A stretch of DNA of 19,183 nt from Bacteroidota bacterium (GCA_009936825.1 JAACDV010000246.1:1-19183); one strand, 5' to 3'; shown: positions 1 to 8,768, counted from the first letter of the stretch. Numbers and translations are program-made. Notes: generated from the sequence alone by a model not told the origin.

Positions 1-1292
1 GCGTGATTAGCCTCATCCGCGTTGGCGTAGGGGGTAACGAAAGCTGGCAAGCCAAGAATCTTTGTAAAGACATAATCAGGAAGGCTGCCACCAACAACAG
101 GATAAAGCAGCGGGGGAATCCCGTGGGCCTTGGTCACGGCAGCGATAACAGCATCCGCCAAAGGTTCGTCCAGCGGCGTTTTAGACGGCAGCATTCCCCC
201 CATCGGCACAAACTCTACATCCGGAGCATGGCGCTCCACATGAGCGCGCACACAAGCAAGTGCTTGCTCAGGTGTCATAGCCTCTACCAGCCGGATATCG
301 CATTTGGCCACAGCCTCGCAGGGAAGCACGGTTTTGGAGCCGGGGCCGCCATAGCCGCCATGCAGGCCGTTGATCGTCAGTGTGGGATGAAACATCAACC
401 TGTCATAAAAGGGCCGGTCCGCTGGAGCATCAAGTTCGGCCATCCCGGTTGAGCTTAAAAACTCCGGCAGGTTGAGGGGCAGGTTAGCCGCTGCCGAACG
501 CTCATCATGCGTGGGCGGGATGACGGGATCGTGCAACCCCTCAATCGTGATTGTCCCGTCGGGATTTTTCATCGTGGAAAGCAAATGCACCAGCTTCCAG
601 ATTGCATTCGGCATAACGCCGCCAAAATTACCCGAATGGGCGTCACTATTGGCCGTTTTCGCGCGCAGCTCAAAACCTGCCATACCGCGCACGCCATAGG
701 TTATAAGCGGGCGGCCACTGGCATGCAAAGGCCCGTCAGCGGTTACTACCAGATCGGCGTTCAGGCGTTTGCGATGCGTCTCGACGAACGCGGCGATATG
801 GGGGCTGCCGATTTCTTCCTCGCCTTCGAGCAGAAAAATCACGTTGCAAGGCAGCTCACCATGAACTGCAAGATGGCTTTCGATTGCCAGAAGCTGGGCA
901 AAATGCTGGCCCTTATTGTCGCCCACACCGCGTGCCCAGATGCGCCCGTCGCGAATTTCAGGCTCAAAAGGTGGTGACTTCCATAGCTCCAGCGGTTCAG
1001 GTGGCTGTACGTCGTAATGGCCATATAGCAAGACAGTGAGCTTGTCCGGATCGTTTCCACGTCGTCCAAGCACCATCGGATGGCCGGATGTTGCCACTGC
1101 TTCGGCTTCCATTCCGAGGCCGGTCAGGATTTCGACCAGCAGGGCCGAAACCTCACGAATACCAATATCTTGAGCGCTGATGCTGGGGTGGCGGACATAA
1201 TCCATCAGGCGCGTAATAAAGCTGTCCGACTGGGTGTCGATATGGCTGAAAACCGCTTCTAGCTTAGCATCGGGAATGTCAGGATGGGTCAT
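1..1292 (-). CDS. M20 family peptidase, dipeptidase/carnosinase-like (3' end outside window)
   Basis: The reading frame is open from the ATG at 1292-1290 to the window edge (430 codons read by hand; the rest lies to the left). It is a zinc-dependent M20 amidohydrolase, expected to cleave a dipeptide or N-acyl/N-carbamoyl amino acid in the cytoplasm. Metal and catalytic motifs are in order: GHYDVQ (H92, D94), RGVGDNKGQH (D125), EGEEEIGS (E159 base, E160), TADGP (D186) and the last zinc His at residue 430 in YANADEANH, the last complete codon of the window. Family members are about 450-470 residues, so only some 25-40 residues are missing. The RGxxDNKGQH form points to the CNDP/PepV-like branch. 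The ATG overlaps the 3' end of the upstream hyuA-like gene by 14 bp, with GGAG 6 bases before it. It is the last gene visible in the minus-strand operon. Family is certain; substrate is unknown. Confidence 0.93.
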   Translation of the reverse strand, partial: MTHPDIPDAKLEAVFSHIDTQSDSFITRLMDYVRHPSISAQDIGIREVSALLVEILTGLGMEAEAVATSGHPMVLGRRGNDPDKLTVLLYGHYDVQPPEPLELWKSPPFEPEIRDGRIWARGVGDNKGQHFAQLLAIESHLAVHGELPCNVIFLLEGEEEIGSPHIAAFVETHRKRLNADLVVTADGPLHASGRPLITYGVRGMAGFELRAKTANSDAHSGNFGGVMPNAIWKLVHLLSTMKNPDGTITIEGLHDPVIPPTHDERSAAANLPLNLPEFLSSTGMAELDAPADRPFYDRLMFHPTLTINGLHGGYGGPGSKTVLPCEAVAKCDIRLVEAMTPEQALACVRAHVERHAPDVEFVPMGGMLPSKTPLDEPLADAVIAAVTKAHGIPPLLYPVVGGSLPDYVFTKILGLPAFVTPYANADEANH

Positions 1293-3306
1293 GCGGACTC
1301 CGGGTTAGTAGGATTGCACCTGAGGGCTGGACAGTACCGAGCCACCCCTCAGCAATCAGAATTGTGGTGTCGAGTTGTGATAGAATCATCGGGCCGGGCA
1401 GACTAGCACCTGCGCCAAGACTTGTCCTGTCTATGACGGGAACGGTTTGCCGGCCTGCGGGTCCGGTGATTTCAGCTTCGGCGATAGGGGTGACGTCGCC
1501 GCCGGATGCATGCTCCAACGTGCGCCGTTCGGCGGCAAGCCCCGTTGCCTCCACCCGAACCGTAACCAGTTCCACCACCGCATCCAGGGCAAAGCCGTAA
1601 AGCGCCTCATGCGCTGCGGCGAAGTCAGCGGCAAGATCACCCCCCATAGGCACGGCAAGCTCGCCGCCCTGACCATAATATCGCATCAACGCAACCTTGC
1701 GCAGCTGGCGGCGGGCTGGCGCCACATTTTCTTCGGCAAACCATTCTTGTGCTTTTGCTTCCAGATCAGCGATCAAGCTGTCAATCTTGGCTTTCGATGC
1801 AGGCACCGCCTCAGGCAGGGCGCGGCTGAAATCAGCCTTCAGATCAGCATCAAGCAGACCATCAGCACAAAGAACGCCCGGCGCACTGGCAATCAGCACC
1901 TTGCTGATGCCCATAAGATCGGCCAGCGCGCAGCCATGCAAAGGTCCCGCCCCGCCAAAAGGCACAAGGGTGAAATCACGCGGATCATGCCCGCGCTCTA
2001 CCGAGACCACGCGCACTGCGCCCACCATATGATTATCGGCAATAGCAAGGATGCCGCGCGCAGCATCCTGAAGCGAAATCCCCAGAGGGTCTGCCACACC
2101 GCGCTGCACCGCCGCTGTTGCCGCATCCAGATCCAGCTTCATACCGCCGCCCAAAAGACTGGTTGGCAGATGACCCAGCACCACATGGGCATCGGTCACT
2201 GTGGGCTCGGTCCCGCCCTGCTTGTAGGCAGCAGGCCCGGGAACAGCACCAGCACTTCGCGGGCCAACAGATAATGTGCCATCTTTGACCGCCGCGATAG
2301 AACCGCCGCCTGCTCCGATCGTGATCATATCGACCATGGGCAATGGCAACGGCCATTCCCCGACCTGTCCGTTTTGGGTAAGGCCGATTTGCCCATCGGC
2401 AATCAGGCAGATATCAGCACTGGTCCCGCCGATATCAACAGTCACAATATCATTGATACCGCAGGCCTGTGCCTCAGCCAGAGCGCCCACTACGCCCGCC
2501 GCCGGCCCGGACAGAGCAGTGAGGGCAGGCGCTTGGCGAATTTTGGCAGCCCCCGCCACACCACCGTTTGATTGCATCAGCAAAAGCGGTGCCGTCACAC
2601 CTTCGTCTGCCAAGCGCTGCTCTAGGCGGGCTACATAGCTCGTCACCCCGGGCATCACGATCGCATTCAGGACTGATGCCAGCGTGCGTTCATATTCGCG
2701 CACCACAGGCAATACGTCTGTCGAGGCCGTCACCGCCACGCCGGGCAGTTGTGCGCGCAGGATTTCAGCCACGCGCACCTCATGCGCTGGATTGGCAAAG
2801 GCATGCAGCAAACAGACCGCGACCGCTTCCACATCCAACTCCCGCAAAAAATCAGCGGCTTCACGGACCGAATTTTCGTCCAACACCTCTAGCACCGCAC
2901 CTCCCGCTGCCACCCGCTCTGCCACTTCGGCGATGCGGTCAGGCGGGATCGGACGGCGCGGCTTTACCCAATTGTAAAGATTGGCTTTACGCGGGATATC
3001 CTGACGCCCGATAGACAACACATGACGAAAGCCGCGCGTTGTGACCAACGCCGCTCTTGCGCCCTTATCCTCAAGGATCATATTGGTTGCCACAGTCGTG
3101 CCATGCAGAACTTCGGTCAGTTCATCCGCGCTATGGCCTGCTTTGGACAAGGCGCCGCGGATTCCATCCAGAAAGGCAGCGGACGGATCATCTGGCGTGC
3201 TGGGTAATTTCGCGCGCCAGACTTCGCCGGTAGCGCCATTGCGCAGGGCAATATCGGTAAAGGTTCCGCCGATATCGACGGCCAAGGCCAAATCAGTCGA
3301 GGGCAT
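1279..3306 (-). CDS. hyuA: Hydantoinase/oxoprolinase A subunit (HyuA-like)
   Basis: 675 residues, the usual length for a HyuA subunit. The family uses ATP to phosphorylate and open a cyclic amide (hydantoin, N-methylhydantoin, 5-oxoproline, caprolactam) together with HyuB. The actin/HSP70-like ATP fold shows as VDIGGTFTD (residues 10-18, phosphate loop), HGTTVATN (68-75), a second phosphate loop DIGGTSAD (291-298), GAGGGS (331-336) and PFGGAGPLHG (449-458). The order is the hydantoinase/oxoprolinase N-terminal domain (about 5-190), the hydantoinase A domain (about 205-490), and a C-terminal domain. The ATG overlaps the 3' end of the hyuB-like gene by 14 bp, with AAGGAG 8 bases upstream, so coupled translation is likely. 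The gene sits between hyuB and an M20 peptidase. It is not a close copy of the hyuA at 13321. Acetone or acetophenone carboxylase subunits are distant relatives; the peptidase neighbours favour amide hydrolysis. The substrate is inference. Confidence 0.93.
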   Translation of the reverse strand: MPSTDLALAVDIGGTFTDIALRNGATGEVWRAKLPSTPDDPSAAFLDGIRGALSKAGHSADELTEVLHGTTVATNMILEDKGARAALVTTRGFRHVLSIGRQDIPRKANLYNWVKPRRPIPPDRIAEVAERVAAGGAVLEVLDENSVREAADFLRELDVEAVAVCLLHAFANPAHEVRVAEILRAQLPGVAVTASTDVLPVVREYERTLASVLNAIVMPGVTSYVARLEQRLADEGVTAPLLLMQSNGGVAGAAKIRQAPALTALSGPAAGVVGALAEAQACGINDIVTVDIGGTSADICLIADGQIGLTQNGQVGEWPLPLPMVDMITIGAGGGSIAAVKDGTLSVGPRSAGAVPGPAAYKQGGTEPTVTDAHVVLGHLPTSLLGGGMKLDLDAATAAVQRGVADPLGISLQDAARGILAIADNHMVGAVRVVSVERGHDPRDFTLVPFGGAGPLHGCALADLMGISKVLIASAPGVLCADGLLDADLKADFSRALPEAVPASKAKIDSLIADLEAKAQEWFAEENVAPARRQLRKVALMRYYGQGGELAVPMGGDLAADFAAAHEALYGFALDAVVELVTVRVEATGLAAERRTLEHASGGDVTPIAEAEITGPAGRQTVPVIDRTSLGAGASLPGPMILSQLDTTILIAEGWLGTVQPSGAILLTRSPHDPS

Positions 3307-5098
3307 CTACATACTCCTTGCGATGAAACGCTTTCACCTCTGGACGTCGGGCGCGCAGGCGCTGCGTCTCGTCCGTATTAATCTGCCGTCCGGAAACCGC
3401 GACACCATAAAGACTGGCAGCAGCCTCGGTGCTGACAAAGCCACCCAGAACGTCGTTCAACACAGCCTCAACGGGTCGGTCAAACGGGTGTCCATGACCG
3501 CCGCCGCCGCCTGTTTCGATTCTCAGAATGTCGCCCTTAACAAGGGGATTGCCGTCCGACAACGGGTTCAGTTCGATCTCATTCGCCAAACCGGGATTAA
3601 CGACGATCCGGCCAGCACCGCCGCCGTGACCGCCGTCAATACCCCAAGGCGGGTTCTGCACCCCGTCAATACGGATACCAAGACCACTGGTGTCAGCCAG
3701 AATTTCATATTCGCGGGCGATGCCTACGCCGCCGCGATACCGCCCGGCCCCACCACTGTCACGCACCACCCCGTATTCGCGAAGGCGGATCGGATACCCA
3801 AGCTCGAGAAACTCGACCGGGTAATTCTCCTGCGCCACGAAATAGACAGCATCGATCCCGTCGGCAAAACTGCGCGCACCGTATCCAACGCCGATCCCGT
3901 CAGCCAGTAAGTAAGGAGCGCTGCGCCCATCCTTGGTGGTAAAGGTTCCGCGCATAATCGCAATCACATAGGCGGCGTGTGAGGCCGGAGCGCCGCCGCC
4001 AGCCGCATTCACCAGACCGTTCAATGTTGAAAGGGTGCGCATCATCGTTAGCCCGCGCATTCCCAGCGGTGCGGGCCATTTTGGCTGCACCAGCGAGCCC
4101 TCACGCAGCCGCACTTCGTCCAGTGCCAGAGGACCGCCCGCGTTGCAAACCTGACTGGCATCGCCGCCAAGATAAAACAGCCCCAGCGCCATTCCCGGAA
4201 CCCCGGGATTCATCAGAAAATTCACCGGCCCGGCTGCCTGATCATCAGTCTCGCTTGCATCAAAGATGAACCTGTCCTCACCCGCCGACTTTTCACGGGT
4301 CAGAGAAAACCGCAAGGCATAGGGCCCGCCTCCATGCCCATCCTTATCAATCCGGTCAGTAAAGGAATGCCTGCCATAGTCAAAAGTTTCTGCCAGCTTG
4401 GAGCGCACTAGGTTGCGCGTTCGGGTCAACAGCTGGGCCAGCCCATCGGCAAAAACATCAGCGCTGAACCGCTCAATGATTTCAGTCACCCGTTTGGCGC
4501 CAAGCTCGACCGCTGCCATCAAGGCGCTCATGTCACCAGCACTTTGTTCAGGGTAGCGCGAATTGCGATGAAAGATAGACAATGCGCCTTCGTTCAAAAC
4601 CCCCCGGTCCAGTAATTTGGTGGGCGGTACGATGATCCCCTCATGGAATATCTCTTTGGTGTCCGGACTAATGGATCCGGGGCGCAGGCCGCCAATGTCG
4701 GCAAAATGCGCCCACCCCATGACAAAGGCGCAAAGGGTGCCTTCAAAAAACACCGGCGCAAGAAGCACCTGATCATTGGAATGCGATACTGCGCCTTGCG
4801 AGCCATAACAATCATTGTACCAGTACAAATCTCCCTCGGACATGGTTTCTCTGGGGAAATGCTTGAACACAGGGCCTGTCATATCACCAAAGACCGGCAC
4901 CATGGACCCTACCGCCATAACCCCGTTACCATCAAAAAGAGCGGTGTAAAAATCCTTCTTCTCGCGGATAAATGCGGAAATGGCGGTTCTTTCGATCAAC
5001 GCCTCCATCTCGCGCTGGGTGGCGGTGATGGCCCCTCGCACAATCTCCAGCGTGACTGGATCGCAGTGTTTTTCGGGTGATGAGATATCAGCGCTCAT
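3293..5098 (-). CDS. hyuB: Hydantoinase/oxoprolinase B subunit (HyuB-like)
   Basis: 601 residues, slightly longer than the 573-residue copy at 15372. HyuB pairs with HyuA and hydrolyses the phosphorylated cyclic amide. Family landmarks are an N-terminal DPVTLEIVRGAI (13-24), HFADIGG with PGSISPDT nearby (131-146), EGIIVPPTKL (153-162), a glycine-rich stretch with RDSGGAGRYRGG, and the terminal GGGGGHGHPFDRP typical of the family. Where many HyuB proteins read NDPxxGGTHLPD, this one reads NDCYGSQGAVSHSND (95-109), so it belongs to a different branch from the second copy. The start at 5098 has AGAGGA about 9 bases upstream, and a 49-bp gap separates it from the MDR gene. The 3' end overlaps hyuA by 14 bp. 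Family assignment is firm; substrate is unknown. Confidence 0.92.
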   Translation of the reverse strand: MSADISSPEKHCDPVTLEIVRGAITATQREMEALIERTAISAFIREKKDFYTALFDGNGVMAVGSMVPVFGDMTGPVFKHFPRETMSEGDLYWYNDCYGSQGAVSHSNDQVLLAPVFFEGTLCAFVMGWAHFADIGGLRPGSISPDTKEIFHEGIIVPPTKLLDRGVLNEGALSIFHRNSRYPEQSAGDMSALMAAVELGAKRVTEIIERFSADVFADGLAQLLTRTRNLVRSKLAETFDYGRHSFTDRIDKDGHGGGPYALRFSLTREKSAGEDRFIFDASETDDQAAGPVNFLMNPGVPGMALGLFYLGGDASQVCNAGGPLALDEVRLREGSLVQPKWPAPLGMRGLTMMRTLSTLNGLVNAAGGGAPASHAAYVIAIMRGTFTTKDGRSAPYLLADGIGVGYGARSFADGIDAVYFVAQENYPVEFLELGYPIRLREYGVVRDSGGAGRYRGGVGIAREYEILADTSGLGIRIDGVQNPPWGIDGGHGGGAGRIVVNPGLANEIELNPLSDGNPLVKGDILRIETGGGGGHGHPFDRPVEAVLNDVLGGFVSTEAAASLYGVAVSGRQINTDETQRLRARRPEVKAFHRKEYVDALD

Positions 5099-5147
5099 AA
5101 AGTCAGATCCTCTTGTGGGAAGTTTGGTTAATAGCTGAGAGTTTGGT

Positions 5148-6134
5148 TTACCTATCGGCGTTGTGCAAGCCGACTACTACGTTTGCTGGCGCGCCGGCCT
5201 CAACCATCTCATGGGCTTGTGCGGTTTGATCTAGCGGGCAAATTTTAGCAACATCGGGGCGGAGCAGTCCGGCCTCCAGAAAAGCCCCGATTGAGGCGGT
5301 AGCTCCGGCAAGCTCGGACGCTGACAAAAACGCGCCTTGAACGAAATCGAGCCGCGCTGACTTTCGTGCAAATGCGTAATAATCGAGGGTCGGCATCCGC
5401 TGACTAGTGGAAGAATAGGCCGCCAGCGTTCCATGCGGCGCAAGGGCCCGGATATCGAGCGCTGCGTTGGCACCAAAATCCGCCTCGACGATACGGTCGG
5501 CACCGCGCCCTAGGGTGGCGTCCATCACCGCGCGTTCAATGTCATCGCGCTGTCTGTCAAGTACGATCTCAGCCCCTTTAGCCTCTGCTATGGCGCGGCT
5601 TGCCTTGGATCCTGTGGTGGCAATGACCTGCGCGCCACTGCGCTGGGCAAGCTCTACGACAACCCGGCCCACGGCCCCGCCGCCGCCCTGCACCAACACC
5701 GTTTTCCCGGTCACTGGCCCATCCGCCAGTACCGCCAACCAAGCAGTGACTGCGGGCACCCCGATGCAGGCGCCTTCTGCAAAACTAATCATCTTGGGCA
5801 AAGGAATTGCCAGCTCGGCGGCAATACAGACATAGTCTGCTGCGGTGCCTTGCGCTTTTGCGCCCAGAATATAGACCCGCTCGCCAATCCGGTGCGCCGA
5901 GACATCTGCCCCCACTGCCTCAATGACGCCCGCCCCATCGCTGTGCGGCACTTTTCCGCCGGGCGGTATTTTTACGCCGGCCCATCCCGACCGCCCCTTT
6001 GTATCGTGGGGATTAACGCCGGACGCATGCACCCGCACCCGAACCTCAGCTGGGCCCGGATCGGTGATTGGAAGTTGGACAAGTTCCAGCACCTCGGCCG
6101 CCGGACCGTTGCGCAGATAACGAACCGCTTGCAT
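5148..6134 (-). CDS. MDR superfamily quinone-oxidoreductase-like NADPH-dependent reductase
   Basis: 328 residues from the chosen start, matching the zinc-free quinone reductase branch of the medium-chain dehydrogenase/reductases. The N-terminal GroES-like domain covers about 1-120 (ELVQLPITDPGPAEVRVRV, SGVNPHDTK). A Rossmann fold follows with VLVQGGGGAVG (146-156), the NADPH-binding loop. No cluster of zinc-ligand cysteines is seen. Such enzymes reduce quinones, enones or other activated double bonds in the cytoplasm. The frame is open upstream to an ATG at 6200, but that adds 22 residues lying inside the M28 gene. MQAVRYLRNGPAAEV is the usual family N-terminus and starts 5 bases after the M28 stop, so 6134 is preferred although no clear ribosome binding site is visible. 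It is the only redox enzyme in the window and has no counterpart in the plus operon. Its job in the pathway is unclear. Confidence 0.9.
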   Translation of the reverse strand: MQAVRYLRNGPAAEVLELVQLPITDPGPAEVRVRVHASGVNPHDTKGRSGWAGVKIPPGGKVPHSDGAGVIEAVGADVSAHRIGERVYILGAKAQGTAADYVCIAAELAIPLPKMISFAEGACIGVPAVTAWLAVLADGPVTGKTVLVQGGGGAVGRVVVELAQRSGAQVIATTGSKASRAIAEAKGAEIVLDRQRDDIERAVMDATLGRGADRIVEADFGANAALDIRALAPHGTLAAYSSTSQRMPTLDYYAFARKSARLDFVQGAFLSASELAGATASIGAFLEAGLLRPDVAKICPLDQTAQAHEMVEAGAPANVVVGLHNADR

Positions 6135-6139
6135 TGTGC

Positions 6140-7846
6140 TCAAAGGGACGCCTCGACAATGCGGGTGGCTTGCCGAAGGGCGGCCACGAGGCGGTTGCAT
6201 CCTCGCAAAAGCTCGGTCTGGACAAACCCCATCTGATCTGCTGGTACCCCGTCTAGTGAAGCGGCCGCGGCGATGGCAGGCAGCGGCGGAACGTTCAGCG
6301 CCGGATCATGGGTAAAGCGGGGGCCACGCGTATAATTGATCGGCACCAAGGTTCGGGCCAAGCTCTTGATTACGTCATTGGCCGCATCACAAGATATCTT
6401 GCTGCTATCCATCGCCGCGTGAAACCGGTCTAAAGCGCTGGAAAGGTCAGCTACCGCAGCGCCCGCAGGTCCAAGGTCAAAGCGGTCCCCGGCGGCAGTT
6501 TGATATTCGGCAATTGTTGCTGAAAATTCAGCCACCGTCAGCCGCCAGTCCATCGGCAAAATATCTGCATTGGCAACCGTAGTCACCGCATCAAGATAGA
6601 GATTGATGTCCTTGACCAACACATCCTTGTCGGCAATTTCATAAGTATCGGCCTCGGTATGCCAAGCAATATTACCGCCGCAACCCCCGACAATGTAATA
6701 GCCCTGCTCGGCCCGCGCTTCGGTTGTCATCATCGAAGACGCCATGAAAGCGCCTGAAATGCCGATATTATTGAAGGAATAGTCCGAGTTTCGCTGCGGA
6801 CGTTTACGGTTTGCCTGTTGCCCCGTTACTCGGGAGACAACCTGTTGCACCAGCGATTCGGTCTCTGACATGCAAGAAATGCTGGTATAATCCGTTGCCC
6901 AGCGACAGCCCGGCGAATCGCAATTCATGTGCGCCACGCAGTTCTCGTCCAGATCAATCGCAAACGTATCCGCAAACCAAGCAGACCCGCCATAACGTCC
7001 GGTAGAATGTCCGGCCCACCATGCAAGCCTGACCGAGCGTTTCAGATTTTTACGTTGCGCCCATAACAAACGGGCAATCTCCACCATGCAGGCATTGCCG
7101 GTACCGTTATCGCCCACGCCCTCACGCCAACTGTCATAATGGCCATGTAGCAGAATGAATTCCTCGGGTTTTTCGGCCCCCGGAATTTCGACAACAGGCA
7201 TCTTTTGGACGAACCAACCTGTCTCTAACTCGGTGCGGATTCGCGCGCGTCCGCCGCGCTTGGCCAACGCGATCAGCTTTTGTCCATCAGGCTGGTTGAC
7301 CGCTGCCGAAGGGATACGCGGCAAGCGTGAACGATCAGCAGGCTCGGGCGTGCCCCAGATGGTCGAGACTGTACCCCAATGGATCATCTCACCCGGATTA
7401 ACCGCGATTACTCCTGCCGCCCCTGCCGCCTCTAGCCCGGCAACAAAGTTGGGTAAAGCAAAGCCGTCGATCACCGCAATTTTGCCGGCTACGTCGGCAT
7501 CTGTGCCGGTAGGGTTGCGGTCTAGCGGCGTGCCGCCACTGGCTTCGGCTACATACAAGAGTTCAGCTTCGATCCCATCAGGCACCGAGGCGCAAAAGGC
7601 GGGCGGCTTTGCGGCAAAGCGCATGCCGTCGGCTTCAACGGAGGCTGCCCCGGGAAGCGACAGGAAAAGTTCGGGCGCATGCATGGTCACCGGAACGCCT
7701 TCAGCCTCCAAAGCCTCGGCGATCATTTCGGCTCCCCGATTGGCATCCTCGGGTTTTTCCCTGTGTTGATGCGCAAACTTCTCTACAAGTCCCCAAGGGG
7801 CTGCTAGATTGACCTCTTTTCTCAGAGTTGCACTCAGGCTATCCAT
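6140..7846 (-). CDS. GCPII-like M28-family protein with altered active site (copy 1)
   Basis: 568 residues, first gene of the minus operon, with no signal peptide. The domain order resembles glutamate carboxypeptidase II: a short M28 start, a PA-like insert (about 60-215), the M28 core (about 225-425), and a helical C-terminus (about 430-568) resembling the transferrin-receptor dimerisation domain (VPINYTRGPRFTHDP, 501-515). M28 metal ligands appear as HGHYDSW (H236, D238), GVGDNGTG (D246), NCDSPG (D310) and IAWHTEAD (H396). The Glu-Glu that supplies the catalytic base and a zinc ligand in true M28 enzymes is absent: the aligned stretch reads WWAGHSTGRYGGS (276-288), giving His280-Ser281. It may be an amidohydrolase with different chemistry or a non-catalytic binding protein. 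GGAG lies about 7 bases before the ATG, and an operator-like palindrome lies 61 bp upstream. It is more distant from the other two copies than they are from each other. Confidence 0.88.
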   Translation of the reverse strand: MDSLSATLRKEVNLAAPWGLVEKFAHQHREKPEDANRGAEMIAEALEAEGVPVTMHAPELFLSLPGAASVEADGMRFAAKPPAFCASVPDGIEAELLYVAEASGGTPLDRNPTGTDADVAGKIAVIDGFALPNFVAGLEAAGAAGVIAVNPGEMIHWGTVSTIWGTPEPADRSRLPRIPSAAVNQPDGQKLIALAKRGGRARIRTELETGWFVQKMPVVEIPGAEKPEEFILLHGHYDSWREGVGDNGTGNACMVEIARLLWAQRKNLKRSVRLAWWAGHSTGRYGGSAWFADTFAIDLDENCVAHMNCDSPGCRWATDYTSISCMSETESLVQQVVSRVTGQQANRKRPQRNSDYSFNNIGISGAFMASSMMTTEARAEQGYYIVGGCGGNIAWHTEADTYEIADKDVLVKDINLYLDAVTTVANADILPMDWRLTVAEFSATIAEYQTAAGDRFDLGPAGAAVADLSSALDRFHAAMDSSKISCDAANDVIKSLARTLVPINYTRGPRFTHDPALNVPPLPAIAAAASLDGVPADQMGFVQTELLRGCNRLVAALRQATRIVEASL

Positions 7847-7866
7847 ATCAAGACTCCCTCGAATGG

Positions 7867-7914
7867 TTCATTAGATGGGCAATTCATTAGGTGGACGTTT
7901 CATTAGACGAAACA
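7867..7914 (+). repeat. Three 16-bp direct repeats beginning TTCATTAG
   Basis: TTCATTAG occurs at 7867, 7883 and 7899, exactly 16 bp apart. The units read TTCATTAGATGGGCAA, TTCATTAGGTGGACGT and TTCATTAGACGAAACA. The third unit runs into the palindrome at 7908-7922. They lie between the divergent M28 and iclR genes, so they are probably regulatory iterons or extra half-sites. Read on the minus strand each gives CTAATGAA, which also provides -10-like TCTAAT boxes for the M28 gene. Confidence 0.75.
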
Positions 7915-7922
7915 ATGTTTCA
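7908..7922. promoter_or_regulatory. Predicted IclR-type operator, iclR/M28 divergent region
   Basis: CGAAACAATGTTTCA contains a perfect inverted repeat GAAAC-AAT-GTTTC. It ends 13 bp before the iclR ATG and begins 61 bp before the M28 ATG on the other strand, so one bound regulator could control both, including autoregulation. The 15-bp palindromic format resembles known IclR boxes such as the E. coli IclR site. The same motif recurs at 8978-8992 and 18928-18942. Confidence 0.75.
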
Positions 7923-7935
7923 GAAAGCATAACAC

Positions 7936-8748
7936 ATGGCTAACGTAAAAGAAGAGAAAAAAAATGAGAGTGCCAGCTATGTCGTCTCGTCGGTTGATCG
8001 GGCGGCGCACTTGTTATTGACCTTGGCTGAGCATCCTGACAGCGGCGTGACCGAACTGGCTGCCGCCACCCAAAACACCAAGAGCCTGACGTTTCGGCTT
8101 CTTCATACTTTGGAACGTCGCGGGCTGGTGCGCAAGCATGCCGATCACCGCACCTACAGACTGGGGTACCGGGCATTGTTGCTGGGCGATCAGTCCCGCC
8201 GCCAGTCGCGGCTGATCTCAACCGCAGAACCGGTTCTTGAAACTCTGTCAAACAGCACCCGGGAAAACGCGCTTTTGCTGGTGCGTGACGATCTTCATTC
8301 GATCTGTGTTGCCATGCATGCCTCTCCCGAGCCGTTGCGCATTTTTGCGGCAATTGGCCGGCTTGGCCCGTTGCATGCAGGCGGAGGATCAAAGGTCTTA
8401 CTGGCCTATGCACCGCAAGATGTCCGCAAAGAGGTGATTTCCGGCGCGCTGGAATCGTTTACCGACATGTCGATCTCTGATGCTAACGCGCTCGAAGCCA
8501 CGCTAAACCAGATCAGAGTCCAAGGGCATGGCATTTCTATTGGCGAGGTTGACCCGAACATTTTTTCCATCGCAGCACCGGTTCGTGATCATACAGGGGC
8601 GGTCATTGCCGCGCTCTCGGTCAATGGTCCGACTGTGCGGCTGTCCGATGCCACTCAGGACAAGGTCACTTCGGCGGTCTTGTCCAATGCGCTGCGATTA
8701 TCCGAGATGTTGGGGTGGCGCGGCGAGCAAGTCGTCCCCACATTTTGA
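7936..8748 (+). CDS. IclR family transcriptional regulator
   Basis: 270 residues, the standard IclR length. The N-terminal winged helix-turn-helix covers about 16-80 (SYVVSSVDRAAHLLLTLAEH, then GVTELAAAT with TFRLLHTLERRGLVRKH). The effector-binding domain covers about 95-255 and shows family patches GGGSKVLLAY (152-161) and IAAPVRDHTGAVIAALSVNG (212-231). It is transcribed away from the M28-led operon. The start is the first ATG after the operator, with only a weak AGAAAG upstream. The palindrome 13 bp before the ATG suggests autoregulation, and the same palindrome before the two other M28 genes makes this the obvious local regulator of the whole cluster. Repressor action is likeliest because the site at 8978 sits on the predicted transcription start. 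The effector is unknown, presumably a substrate or intermediate of the pathway. Confidence 0.95.
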   Translation: MANVKEEKKNESASYVVSSVDRAAHLLLTLAEHPDSGVTELAAATQNTKSLTFRLLHTLERRGLVRKHADHRTYRLGYRALLLGDQSRRQSRLISTAEPVLETLSNSTRENALLLVRDDLHSICVAMHASPEPLRIFAAIGRLGPLHAGGGSKVLLAYAPQDVRKEVISGALESFTDMSISDANALEATLNQIRVQGHGISIGEVDPNIFSIAAPVRDHTGAVIAALSVNGPTVRLSDATQDKVTSAVLSNALRLSEMLGWRGEQVVPTF

Positions 8749-8768
8749 CCGGCCGAAGCTCTGGCTAA

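Noticed and set aside
1447..2274. Long plus-strand open frame opposite hyuA (275 codons), and a similar one at 3041-3910 opposite hyuB
   Set aside because: Composition is that of antisense shadow frames: rich in His, Arg, Cys and Pro with no recognisable domain, and no ribosome binding site. The minus strand carries clear family proteins.
5121..5148. Repeated AGTTTGGTT in the MDR-hyuB gap
   Set aside because: Two 9-bp copies 19 bp apart, not palindromic and unlike the operator motif; too weak to call.
6135..6200. 22-residue N-terminal extension of the MDR gene
   Set aside because: It overlaps the M28 3' end, and the family N-terminus begins at MQAVRY (6134).
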